A stretch of 48,864 nt of DNA from a virus, in the IMG/VR virus record IMGVR_UViG_3300020428_000019, positions 1-48,864 of that record; one strand, written 5' to 3'. Positions 9,416-16,949 of this stretch are shown piece by piece. Position 1 is the first letter of the stretch, and each line of letters begins with the position of its first letter. Made by a program: the position numbers and the translations under genes. The notes beneath the pieces were generated by a model. That model searched no databases. It saw nothing but the letters and a program-made list of their open reading frames with translations, and had not been told where the DNA came from.

Positions 9416-9441
9416 AGGGAGTCTTAGGACTCCCTTTTTTT
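9416..9441 (+). terminator. Intrinsic terminator after gp23
   Basis: A 7-bp perfect stem (GGGAGTC / GACTCCC) with a TTAG loop is followed by seven T. It separates the strongly expressed capsid gene from the next late unit, whose TATAAATA starts only 7 bases after the T run. Confidence 0.92.
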
Positions 9442-9447
9442 ATGCGT

Positions 9448-9455
9448 TATAAATA
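9448..9455 (+). promoter_or_regulatory. Late promoter giving a leaderless mRNA
   Basis: A perfect TATAAATA is followed by exactly 5 bases and then the ATG at 9461. In T4 the octamer covers about -13 to -6, which puts +1 on the A of the start codon. There is no ribosome site between box and ATG. Confidence 0.83.
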
Positions 9456-9460
9456 GATAT

Positions 9461-10054
9461 ATGGCTTACACACCTACATTATCAGTTGGCGAAGGCACCT
9501 ATACGGCTCAGACTTCTCAGGAGTTGAACTACTTACGTCCTAATGGATTTAAGTTTCAAGTTCACAACATGCCGAATGTGTCGTTCTTCTGCCAAGGCGC
9601 AAACATCCCAGACATATCGATGGGATTCCCTATACAAGCGACACCGCTTGCAGACATTCCATACCCAGGCGAGAAGATAAGTTTTGGTGATTTGATTATA
9701 CGATTCCTCATACAAGAGGACATGACAAACTACAAAGAATTGTATAATTGGTTGATAGGGTTGGGTTCGCCAGAGAGGTCTTCACAGTACACAGACTTTA
9801 TTGACAAACAACAATACAGGACTCCCTTGGGTTCTGGGTCTACGTCTGATAAATCTGCTGGAACGGCTCAAGTGAGTGATGCTAGTTTGTTTGTTTTAGA
9901 CTCAAACGACAATCCCAATGTTGAAATTAAATTTAAAGACATGTTTCCAACCTCACTGTCTGGATTAGACTTTGATTTATCTGGTGGGGATTCCCCATAC
10001 TTTGTTGGTTTGGCATCCTTTAAATACAGGATATATACTATAAAAAATATTTGA
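9461..10054 (+). CDS. Tail-tube-fold virion protein (gp19-like paralogue)
   Basis: 197 residues. The N-terminal half (NGFKFQVHNMPNVSFFCQGANIPDI ... DIPYPGEKISFGDLIIRFLIQED ... YNWLIGLG) has the order of elements seen in gp19-type tube proteins. It is a family found in most marine T4-likes and usually annotated as a structural or tail-tube-like protein. The C-terminus ends with a beta strand (FKYRIYTI). It is a separate late unit after the capsid terminator. The mRNA is predicted to be leaderless. It could be a tail or baseplate-hub tube component; the exact T4 counterpart is unclear. Confidence 0.78.
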   Translation: MAYTPTLSVGEGTYTAQTSQELNYLRPNGFKFQVHNMPNVSFFCQGANIPDISMGFPIQATPLADIPYPGEKISFGDLIIRFLIQEDMTNYKELYNWLIGLGSPERSSQYTDFIDKQQYRTPLGSGSTSDKSAGTAQVSDASLFVLDSNDNPNVEIKFKDMFPTSLSGLDFDLSGGDSPYFVGLASFKYRIYTIKNI

Positions 10055-10067
10055 TTAGGTTTTTATT

Positions 10068-10511
10068 ATGGCAACTTTGAATGAACTACAGAACATGTGG
10101 TCTGAGGACTGCAAGATTGATGACTTGGATTTAGGTTCTGAATCTACTAGAACTCCTATCTTACACTCCAAATATGTAATACACTTATCAAATGCAAAAC
10201 TGCAATTGAGAAAGGCCTATGCAGATTTGAAAAGATTGGAGTCTGTTAAGTCCGACTACTATCGCGGTGAACTATCAAAACAAGAATTAGATGCTCTTGG
10301 ATGGGAACCTTGGAGAAAAAATGCCGTTCTTAGAACAGATATGCGTGACCACTTGCAAAGTGACCCTGACATTATCAAGCAGTCAGACAAAGTGGTCTAC
10401 TTGGAAACTGTTGTTGACTTTCTCGACAGGGTTTTGAGAAGTTTAAATAGTAGAACTTGGGACATCAAAAACGCAGTGGAATGGAATAAGACGCAATCAG
10501 GCCTAATATGA
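10068..10511 (+). CDS. uvsY: Recombination mediator UvsY
   Basis: 147 residues (T4 UvsY 137). UvsY loads the UvsX recombinase on ssDNA coated by gp32. The recognisable parts are the N-terminal helix with LHSKYVIHLSNAKLQLRKA, the SDYYRGELSKQELDALGWEPW segment near residue 64, and the C-terminal VVYLETVVDFLDRVLRSLNSRTWDIKNAVEW. The gene end overlaps uvsW by the ATGA arrangement, so the two are translated together, as in T4 where uvsY and uvsW are also neighbours. Confidence 0.93.
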   Translation: MATLNELQNMWSEDCKIDDLDLGSESTRTPILHSKYVIHLSNAKLQLRKAYADLKRLESVKSDYYRGELSKQELDALGWEPWRKNAVLRTDMRDHLQSDPDIIKQSDKVVYLETVVDFLDRVLRSLNSRTWDIKNAVEWNKTQSGLI

Positions 10512-11989
10512 TATGGGTTAAACAAAAAGACAATGTGCATGTCTACGTTGAATCGGAAGATAGCACTTGCCGAGAAATTTCCGACTTTTTTACATTTGAA
10601 GTGCCAGGAGCTAAGTTTATGCCTTCCTATCGCAATAGGTATTGGGATGGCAAAATAAGATTGTTCAATGTAAACAAAAGAGAACTTTATATTGGTCTCA
10701 TACCTCACCTCATAAAGTTTGCAAAACAACTAGAGTATAAAATACAAATTGATATTGACCCCATAGGTGAAAAGTTTTCACATGCAGAGGTCACAGAATT
10801 TAGTAATGTTCTCAAACTACACAGTGATAAGAAACCCCTACAAATAAGAGACTATCAAAAGGACGCCATTCACGAGGCAGTGAACACTGGTAGAACTCTA
10901 CTTCTATCACCGACTGCTAGTGGTAAGAGTCTTATCATATACAATCTAGTCAGATACCATCACGCACTAGGCCGAAAACAATTGATAGTTGTACCCACCA
11001 CATCACTGGTAGAACAGATGTACGGTGACTTCAGAGACTACTCTACTCACAATGGGTTTAAGGTTGCAAAACATTGTCACAGGATCTACGGTGGCAAAGA
11101 AAAATCAAACGCCGCCGATGTTGTGATATCCACATGGCAATCTATCTACAAATTTCCGCAAGAATGGTTCAACCAATTTGATGTAGTGTACGGTGACGAA
11201 GCTCACCTATTCAAAGCAAAGTCTTTGATGACTCTCATGGACAAATGTAAAAACGCTCGTTTCAGAATTGGTACTACAGGAACACTAGATGGCACAAAGA
11301 CACATAGACTCGTGTTGGAAGGAGTATTCGGCCCAGTGTTTAAGGTTACATCAACCAAAAAACTGATGGATGATAAACAACTCGCTGAATTAAAAATAGT
11401 GTGCATGTTGGTTGGTTATGAGGATGAACAAAGAAAATTTGTATCAAAGATGAACTATCAAGAAGAAATGGACTTCCTAGTATCCAACCAAAAAAGGAAC
11501 GACATACTGGCGCAGCTGGCGGTCTCTCAGAGGGGCAATACGCTGGTTTTATATCAGTATGTAGAGAAACATGGGGAACCGTTGTTCAAACAGATAGACA
11601 GTATGACTGATAAGAAAGTATATTTTGTACACGGTGGAACAGAAACAGACCAACGAGAACAGATACGGGCATTGACAGAGAAGTCAGATAATACTATAAT
11701 TGTTGCTTCTTATGGTACTTTTTCTACAGGTATAAATATTAAGAAGTTAAACAATATAGTATTTGCATCTCCCTCAAAAAGTAGAATAAGAATTCTACAG
11801 TCTTTAGGCAGAGGCCTACGAAAAAGTGAACTCAAAACAAAGTGTAATTTGTTTGATATTGGTGATGACCTTTCATGGAAAGAAAAGAAAAACTATACTC
11901 TAAACCATGTCCTTGAAAGAATCAAAATGTACAACGAAGAAAAATTTAACTATAAGGTAGTAAGGATGAACATAAATGGAACCACATGA
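10508..11989 (+). CDS. uvsW: ATP-dependent helicase UvsW
   Basis: Superfamily 2 helicase, 493 residues (T4 UvsW 502), that unwinds R-loops and branched DNA and shuts off origin-dependent replication. Visible motifs are the N-terminal DNA-binding domain (FMPSYRNRYWDGKIRLFN), RDYQKDAI, Walker A SPTASGKSLI near residue 138, the DEAH box in VVYGDEAHLFKAKSL near 235, GTTGTL, and the late QSLGRGLRKS motif VI. It overlaps uvsY and the following gene. Two promoter-like signals lie within its 3' part. Confidence 0.96.
   Translation: MIWVKQKDNVHVYVESEDSTCREISDFFTFEVPGAKFMPSYRNRYWDGKIRLFNVNKRELYIGLIPHLIKFAKQLEYKIQIDIDPIGEKFSHAEVTEFSNVLKLHSDKKPLQIRDYQKDAIHEAVNTGRTLLLSPTASGKSLIIYNLVRYHHALGRKQLIVVPTTSLVEQMYGDFRDYSTHNGFKVAKHCHRIYGGKEKSNAADVVISTWQSIYKFPQEWFNQFDVVYGDEAHLFKAKSLMTLMDKCKNARFRIGTTGTLDGTKTHRLVLEGVFGPVFKVTSTKKLMDDKQLAELKIVCMLVGYEDEQRKFVSKMNYQEEMDFLVSNQKRNDILAQLAVSQRGNTLVLYQYVEKHGEPLFKQIDSMTDKKVYFVHGGTETDQREQIRALTEKSDNTIIVASYGTFSTGINIKKLNNIVFASPSKSRIRILQSLGRGLRKSELKTKCNLFDIGDDLSWKEKKNYTLNHVLERIKMYNEEKFNYKVVRMNINGTT
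11672..11700 (+). promoter_or_regulatory. Perfect sigma70-type promoter inside uvsW
   Basis: TTGACA at 11672-11677 and TATAAT at 11695-11700, spaced by exactly 17 bases. It lies in the 3' part of uvsW, about 275 bases before the Sm-like gene at 11976. It is in coding sequence, so function is not proven, but both hexamers are exact. Confidence 0.5.
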
Positions 11990-12344
11990 AAAACCAAGTC
12001 TTATAAGGTTGGACAATGGAGAACAAATTGTTGCCATAATTATTTCCGAGTCTGAACAAACCTTGACTGTCACGTTCCCCCTAGAACTAGTTCGATTTCC
12101 AATTGGCCCAAACATGGAAACTACATCAATAAGACCTTGGGCAACATGGACTGACGATAAAGAATTTCATATTCGCCAAAATAAAATTATATCCATCTCC
12201 AATTTAAAAGAAGAATATGTGGACGGATATTTAAAAATATTATGGAACGAAACAAATCCAGGCTTACTAGACGAAGAAGAAGATGAAGATATAGAAAGAT
12301 GGCTTGAAGAACATGGTACTGACGAAAAGGTAATACTACATTAA
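11976..12344 (+). CDS. Sm-like small protein, conserved in marine T4-likes
   Basis: 122 residues. The N-terminal part (SLIRLDNGEQIVAIIISESEQTLTVTFPLELV) has the strand-turn-strand pattern of an Sm/LSm-type beta barrel: a Leu-x-Asn/Asp-Gly turn followed by long hydrophobic strands. The C-terminus is very acidic (DEEEDEDIERW). It overlaps uvsW by 14 bases. I recognise it as a conserved hypothetical of marine T4-like phages. RNA binding is a guess from the fold-like pattern only. A second protein with a similar strand pattern is at 32836. Confidence 0.75.
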   Translation: MEPHEKPSLIRLDNGEQIVAIIISESEQTLTVTFPLELVRFPIGPNMETTSIRPWATWTDDKEFHIRQNKIISISNLKEEYVDGYLKILWNETNPGLLDEEEDEDIERWLEEHGTDEKVILH

Positions 12345-12373
12345 GCCTTATTATTCTTAAAGGGCACATACCT

Positions 12374-12402
12374 AGTATAATGATTTTTCGGGCAGTTGTC
12401 AA
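12374..12402 (-). promoter_or_regulatory. Antisense sigma70-type promoter
   Basis: Read on the minus strand: TTGACA (12402-12397), 17 bases, then TATACT (12379-12374). It points left into the Sm-like gene and uvsW, where only + strand genes exist. Its -35 region, TTGACAACTG, is identical to that of the rightward promoter at 12426. Confidence 0.55.
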
Positions 12403-12425
12403 TAGTGTTTTTAGAAAATATACCC

Positions 12426-12455
12426 TTGACAACTGGGAACACTATGTGTTAGAAT
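12426..12455 (+). promoter_or_regulatory. Sigma70-type promoter before sugar-nucleotide dehydrogenase
   Basis: TTGACA at 12426-12431, 18 bases, TAGAAT at 12450-12455, in the gap ahead of the gene at 12479. The preceding CCC makes the CCCTTGACA form seen in other intergenic promoters of this genome. Confidence 0.72.
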
Positions 12456-12478
12456 GATTGAAATTGTAGGAATATATT

Positions 12479-13276
12479 ATGCAACAAGAAGGCAAAATGA
12501 GAGTTGGCGTAGTCGGGTGTGGATTTGTAGGTGGCGCCGTGGAGTATGCATTTACTCATCCAAATGTGGATAAGTGTTTAGTTGACCCAAAGTTGTGGTC
12601 TGACATCGATGACCTTTTAAATTTTGACCCCCACTTCACCTTCATATGTCTTCCCGCTCCTACTGATAACAAGGGTGTGGATGACAGACTCATTTGGGAT
12701 TATGTAGGCCCTTTACTAGAACTTACTGGTAGTACCATATCAATTAAGTCTACACTAACACCAGACCTTGTGGATACATTATGTCAACACAGGAGAGTTG
12801 TTTACAATCCAGAGTTCCTAATTCAATCAAATGCAAAAGAACAGTTCGTCAACGCTAAGTATCATATTTTTGGCGGAGAAGAATATTCGTGTAAGGCTTT
12901 AGAATATCTCTATAGGAATTACTCTATCTGCATTGCAGATGAATATGTCCACATGACACCAGCTGAAGCATCTTTTGTTAAGTATGGAGTCAATTCCTTT
13001 TTGTCAACAAAAGTAACTTTCTTTAATCAATTGTTCGATTCAATAAAAAGTTTTGAGTTTGCAAATCCCAGTGTAGTTATTAATACTATTGGTAAAGACC
13101 CTCGTATTGGCCACGGACATACTCGTGTGCCTGGCCATGACCGCAAACAGGGATACGGTGGTTCTTGTTTTCCAAAGGATACAGATGCATTTACGAAATT
13201 TGACAAGAACCTAACACTGATTAAAAAGAGTATAGAAATTAATAAGGATTATCGCAATGGCGAAGAAAACAACTAA
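12479..13276 (+). CDS. UDP-glucose/nucleotide-sugar 6-dehydrogenase-like
   Basis: 265 residues. N-terminal Rossmann fold with GVVGCGFVGGAV; then FICLPAPTDNKG, SIKSTLTPD, YNPEFLIQ, the central KYGVNSF helix, and the active-site Cys in YGGSCFPKDTDAF near residue 233. This is the order of UDP-glucose dehydrogenases, which oxidise the sugar 6-OH to an acid with NAD+. The usual C-terminal domain (about 130 residues) is absent, so the protein is a short form; such forms are common in marine phages. ATG at 12497 (after AGAAGG) is an alternative start. It may supply a sugar acid for glycan or capsule modification together with the glycosyltransferase-like gene at 15954. Confidence 0.88.
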   Translation: MQQEGKMRVGVVGCGFVGGAVEYAFTHPNVDKCLVDPKLWSDIDDLLNFDPHFTFICLPAPTDNKGVDDRLIWDYVGPLLELTGSTISIKSTLTPDLVDTLCQHRRVVYNPEFLIQSNAKEQFVNAKYHIFGGEEYSCKALEYLYRNYSICIADEYVHMTPAEASFVKYGVNSFLSTKVTFFNQLFDSIKSFEFANPSVVINTIGKDPRIGHGHTRVPGHDRKQGYGGSCFPKDTDAFTKFDKNLTLIKKSIEINKDYRNGEENN

Positions 13277-13844
13277 CAAACACTATGTCAACAATAAGGA
13301 CTTCCTTCATGCTATGACAGAGTATAGGACTTTAAGACTAGAAGCAGAAGAGGCTGGGGAACCCAAACCTCGTGTCTCTAATTATATCGGGGAGTGTTTT
13401 GTTAAGATTGCAAATCACCTCGCATACAAATCTAATTTTGTAAACTACACGTTCAGAGAAGAAATGATTTTGGATGGTATAGAGAATTGTATTACATACA
13501 TCGATAACTTTAATCCAGAGAAATCCAAGAATCCTTTTGCTTACTTTACTCAGATTACCTACTATGCTTTTTTGCGTAGAATCCAGAAAGAAAAGAAACA
13601 ACTTGATACCAAGTACAAGTACATTCAGAGTCTAGATACTCAGGCACTGATGGACGAGGCTTCTGGTGAACAGGGTTCTGGAGAGTTTATCGAATACATG
13701 AAGAAACAGATAGACGAAGCAGAGAAACACAATCAGAAGTACAAGGAAGAGAATAAAAAGATTCCTAAGAGGCGTCCCAAGTATCTAAATGACAAGGAAG
13801 CCCTTGAGTTAGCTAAGGAAAAGGGTGTTCTTGAGAAAAAGTAA
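13257..13844 (+). CDS. gp55: Late-transcription sigma factor gp55
   Basis: 195 residues (T4 gp55 185). It binds host RNA polymerase and recognises TATAAATA. Typical parts: IGECFVKIANHLAYKSNFVNYTF near residue 45, and the sigma region 2-like stretch DGIENCITYIDNFNPEKSKNPFAYFTQITYYAFLRRIQKEKKQ. The latter holds the core-binding and -10-reading helix. At least ten TATAAATA boxes in this window fit its presence. It overlaps the upstream dehydrogenase gene by 20 bases and so belongs to that early/middle transcript. Confidence 0.95.
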   Translation: MAKKTTNKHYVNNKDFLHAMTEYRTLRLEAEEAGEPKPRVSNYIGECFVKIANHLAYKSNFVNYTFREEMILDGIENCITYIDNFNPEKSKNPFAYFTQITYYAFLRRIQKEKKQLDTKYKYIQSLDTQALMDEASGEQGSGEFIEYMKKQIDEAEKHNQKYKEENKKIPKRRPKYLNDKEALELAKEKGVLEKK

Positions 13845-13851
13845 AACACCC

Positions 13852-13880
13852 TTGACACCAGCAGAGATGTTTGGTATTAT
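13852..13880 (+). promoter_or_regulatory. Sigma70-type promoter before the gene at 13914
   Basis: TTGACA at 13852, 17 bases, TATTAT at 13875-13880, with a GG before the -10. The AACACCCTTGACA context starts right after the gp55 stop and is shared with the promoters at 26130 and 33264. AACACCCTT (13845-13853) is also the right arm of a 9-bp inverted repeat with AAGGGTGTT at 13821-13829. Confidence 0.75.
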
Positions 13881-13913
13881 AGTTAGTATGCAAATTATAT
13901 TATGAGAAAGTGA

Positions 13914-14453
13914 ATGAACATATTTTACCTACACGAAATACCATCAATATCAGTAAAACACCATTGTGACAAACATGTCGTAAAGATGGTTATTGAATAC
14001 GCTCAATTATTGTCTACTGCTCACAGAATGTTGGATGGTACACAATGGACTGATGCATCCAGTGGTAGGAGAATCAAACGGTGGCGACTAGAAGATTCAG
14101 AAATGGATGGTGTCTTATACAAAGCCTCGCATATCAATCACCCATCAGCAATATGGGTTCGTAAAAATGTCTCACACTATCAGTACATGTACAAAATGTT
14201 TTATCTATTGTGTGATGAGTACACACATAGATATGGTAAAATACACATGACTGATTGTAAGTTGCGTGTTCCGTTGAATCAACCGCCAAAGAATATACCA
14301 CAAGGTGAGTTTGCAGAACCACCACAGTGTATGCCAGATTACTGTAAACAACCCAACGCTCTTGATGGGTACAAAACTTATTACAGAGAAGAAAAGAAAG
14401 GGTTCGCTAAGTGGACTAAACGCGAAGTACCAGAGTTTATGAATGTAGCATGA
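13914..14453 (+). CDS. Conserved phage protein of unknown function
   Basis: 179 residues. The pattern MNIFYLHEIP ... CDKHVVKMVIEYAQLLSTAHRMLDG ... NHPSAIWVRKNVSHYQYMYKMFYLLCDEYTHRYGK ... PPKNIPQGEFAEPPQCMPD ... YKTYYREEK is that of a family I have seen in many tailed phages of aquatic bacteria, without a known role. It is rich in His, Tyr, Trp and Cys, and the conserved CDKH and HR positions could bind a metal. It has its own sigma70-type promoter and is joined by ATGA to the next gene. Confidence 0.78.
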   Translation: MNIFYLHEIPSISVKHHCDKHVVKMVIEYAQLLSTAHRMLDGTQWTDASSGRRIKRWRLEDSEMDGVLYKASHINHPSAIWVRKNVSHYQYMYKMFYLLCDEYTHRYGKIHMTDCKLRVPLNQPPKNIPQGEFAEPPQCMPDYCKQPNALDGYKTYYREEKKGFAKWTKREVPEFMNVA

Positions 14454-15562
14454 TTCTATCCAAAGAAGATACGATATATGCAAGTAAATTAGTTGTCGAT
14501 TATTTCTCTAAGTTTGAGAGAATCGATGACTATTTTCGTGCCAGAAAGATAGACAGGGTGAAGGCATTGCCTCCGCCTCTTTTTGGTATGTCGATTGAAG
14601 ATGATATGTTTCAAGGATGGGATATACCACCAGAAGAAATGAATTTTCAAGTTGCTCAGATGAACAACGAAATCTTTGATCAAATGTTGGAGATGACTGC
14701 ATCGTTTTCTCCAGACGAGGCTCCAGGCAAATCACTCAAGTTGATTGTCAAAGAAACTAATACAAACAAGGCGGTTGGTTTTATCAAGATGGGTTCCCCA
14801 CTCATCAACTCCAAACCCAGAAATGACTTCCTTGGTGGGGTGCCTGACCTCGGCATTTTTAATCAACGTGCAATCATGGGATTCAACATTGTCCCTGTTC
14901 AACCGTTTGGATTCAATTATCTGGGCGGTAAACTTATGGCCGCAATCTGTTGTTCCCATGATGTGCGTAGAATGTTGAACAAGAAATATGATACAGAGTT
15001 TTGTTTATTTGAGACAACATCTTTGTATGGTAATATCAAGGGTTCTTCCATGTATGATGGCATGAAACCCTTTCTGAGATATAAGGGTGACACCATGTCA
15101 TCTTTTCTTTTGACTATGGGTGAGGATATCTATTTTCATTTGCGTGATTGGTTTGAAGAAAAGAATGACGGAGAACCACTGATACACAAGGGCGCATCAA
15201 GTAGGAAACTGAAGTATCAAACCAAGATGATACAAATACTCAAGGCCTCATTGAAGGAACATGATACAAAGGGGTATGAATTGTTTCGTGATGTAATCAA
15301 CAAGTCAACTGATGTCACAACACAGAAAAGATTTTACATGAGTCAGTATGGATACAGCAATACTCGTGAAGTTCTTCTTGGTGAAACAGATACACTAGTG
15401 AAGGCAGAAAATTTTGACAGGTTTGAACTGCCTGAGATTATCAAGTGGTGGAAAAAACTGGCAACTAAACGACACAACAATCTCATGTCGGATGGACGTA
15501 TTCGTAAAGAGTTGGAAGTGTGGAACAGTGAAACTATAAACAAGATTGATATAATAAGATGA
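14450..15562 (+). CDS. DUF4338/DruA-like protein (tentative)
   Basis: 370 residues. The middle region (VGFIKMGSPL ... FNQRAIMGFNIVPVQPFGFNYLGGKLMAA ... KYDTEFCLFETTSLYG ... YDGMKPFLRYKG) follows the order of segments I associate with DUF4338. That family includes DruA of the Druantia defence system: a G-x-hydrophobic-GS start, a hydrophobic PV-x-x-x-LGGKL helix, then an L-x-E-T-T segment. The match is by eye and partial. The C-terminal third is basic and helical. It overlaps genes on both sides by ATGA. If the relation is wrong, this is a conserved hypothetical of marine myoviruses. Confidence 0.72.
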   Translation: MILSKEDTIYASKLVVDYFSKFERIDDYFRARKIDRVKALPPPLFGMSIEDDMFQGWDIPPEEMNFQVAQMNNEIFDQMLEMTASFSPDEAPGKSLKLIVKETNTNKAVGFIKMGSPLINSKPRNDFLGGVPDLGIFNQRAIMGFNIVPVQPFGFNYLGGKLMAAICCSHDVRRMLNKKYDTEFCLFETTSLYGNIKGSSMYDGMKPFLRYKGDTMSSFLLTMGEDIYFHLRDWFEEKNDGEPLIHKGASSRKLKYQTKMIQILKASLKEHDTKGYELFRDVINKSTDVTTQKRFYMSQYGYSNTREVLLGETDTLVKAENFDRFELPEIIKWWKKLATKRHNNLMSDGRIRKELEVWNSETINKIDIIR

Positions 15563-15957
15563 AAATAGGATTTACTTGTGGTGCATTTGATTTACTACAC
15601 GCTGGCCATGTAGTTATGCTTGAAGAAGCAAAAGACAATTGTGACTTTTTGATGGTGGGATTACAAACAGACCCCACCCTAGACAGGTCAGATAAAAATA
15701 AACCAGTGCAAAGTATATACGAGAGATACATTCAGTTGTATGGTCTCAGATATGTGGATGAGGTTATCCCATATGATAGGGAAACTTGTTTGATGGATGT
15801 CCTAACCACAAAAAGTATCGATGTAAGATTTGTTGGTGAAGAGTATAAAGATAAAATGTTCACAGGTTCACATTTACCTATAGAAATTTATTACACTAGT
15901 AGAACTCATAGTTTCTCATCAACTGATTTGAGAAAGAGAGTAAAGGCGGCAAAATGA
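15559..15957 (+). CDS. Glycerol-3-phosphate cytidylyltransferase-like (TagD family)
   Basis: 132 residues, the full length of a single nucleotidyltransferase domain. GAFDLLHAGHVVML carries the HxGH motif (residues 14-17), and HSFSSTDLRKR near the end matches the R/H-x-x-x-SST-x-x-x-R motif of TagD-like CTP transferases. It activates a phosphorylated alcohol or sugar as a CDP derivative. ATGA overlaps join it to the gene before and to the glycosyltransferase-like gene after, suggesting one route for glycan or lipid-head modification. Confidence 0.9.
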   Translation: MKIGFTCGAFDLLHAGHVVMLEEAKDNCDFLMVGLQTDPTLDRSDKNKPVQSIYERYIQLYGLRYVDEVIPYDRETCLMDVLTTKSIDVRFVGEEYKDKMFTGSHLPIEIYYTSRTHSFSSTDLRKRVKAAK

Positions 15958-16949
15958 ATATCACATGTGCTAGATTGAGGTCTAACGTAAAGTATGAAGG
16001 CCCACTGCAAACAGTTCTAGATAGTTTTTTGGAGAACTATGTAAGGTGGATGAAGGATAATCCTCAACATACCTATGATACATATAACATATCGTTTGAT
16101 GGTACTAGACCCAAGAGGACACCAGAGACCATAGAGTCGGCAGATGTCATTGTCATTCCCAGTGACAGTGAGTTTAGATATCACGGTGAGTTACAGATGA
16201 ACCCAAAAGACTTGGAGAAGTCTCAATCTCATATGGATAAAATTATTCCGTTCTTTGAGAACAAACATGTGATAGTGTTGCGTTCAGATAGGGGTGACAC
16301 AGAAAGCCTATATAGAGAACACACTTTAAAAAATACATCACTAAAATCTTATACCGAAATTGATGAGATAGATTTCCCCGCTAATATACATGGCATGAAA
16401 TATCATTTCATCACTGAGAAATTTGACAATGCCATCTCTGAGTGGTTCCCCAAAGAATATCGTTATGATTTTGGGTATTGGGGTAGAATGAAGACAGGGT
16501 GTGACAGAGATAAACTTTTAAGAAAGATTTATCGTGACCATGACATATCAACCGTTTTGATTGGTGGGTTTCCCTCTGGTGTGCAGAGACAGGCTTCGTG
16601 GATAAAATCTTGGGATGACTTATATCCCTTGTTAGAGGGGTGTAAGGCGACATTGTGTTTCAATTGGAAAGACCCTACTGCCACAACGTCTAGATATCCA
16701 GAGGCTCTTGCTATTGGGATGATACCTTTTGTATACAGGGATTATGATAAGAACAACACATACAATATCACCGACTGGCAAAGAGTCGAGGACTTTGATG
16801 ACTTCAAAAAGAAAATCGGTGAGTTGAAAAATTTACAATACCTAAAAAGAAAGTTAGATATCATAACACACAATTACAAACAGAAGTTGATATCTAAAAA
16901 TGGATACTACGATATTTTTAAATCAAAGATGAACAAGGCTATTGCATGA
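15954..16949 (+). CDS. Glycosyltransferase-like protein
   Basis: 331 residues. The C-terminal half (LIGGFPSG ... WDDLYPLLEGCKATLCFNWKDPTATTSRYPEALAIGMIPFVYRDYD) looks like the donor-binding half of a GT-B glycosyltransferase: an invariant E in the RYPEALA helix, followed by an IPF strand. The N-terminal half starts with a possible Rossmann-like strand and is weakly conserved. It is joined by ATGA to the cytidylyltransferase upstream and to gp47 downstream. Donor and acceptor are unknown. Confidence 0.68.
   Translation: MNITCARLRSNVKYEGPLQTVLDSFLENYVRWMKDNPQHTYDTYNISFDGTRPKRTPETIESADVIVIPSDSEFRYHGELQMNPKDLEKSQSHMDKIIPFFENKHVIVLRSDRGDTESLYREHTLKNTSLKSYTEIDEIDFPANIHGMKYHFITEKFDNAISEWFPKEYRYDFGYWGRMKTGCDRDKLLRKIYRDHDISTVLIGGFPSGVQRQASWIKSWDDLYPLLEGCKATLCFNWKDPTATTSRYPEALAIGMIPFVYRDYDKNNTYNITDWQRVEDFDDFKKKIGELKNLQYLKRKLDIITHNYKQKLISKNGYYDIFKSKMNKAIA

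Noticed and set aside
11731-11738. Perfect TATAAATA in uvsW
   Set aside because: It encodes part of the conserved TGINIKKL segment and has no start codon close by. It may be active, but the coding constraint explains it, so it is not listed as a promoter.
12187-12432. Minus-strand ORF of 81 codons near the antisense promoter
   Set aside because: It begins upstream of the antisense promoter, has no ribosome site and a composition of a shadow ORF. The left-going transcript, if real, is more likely noncoding.
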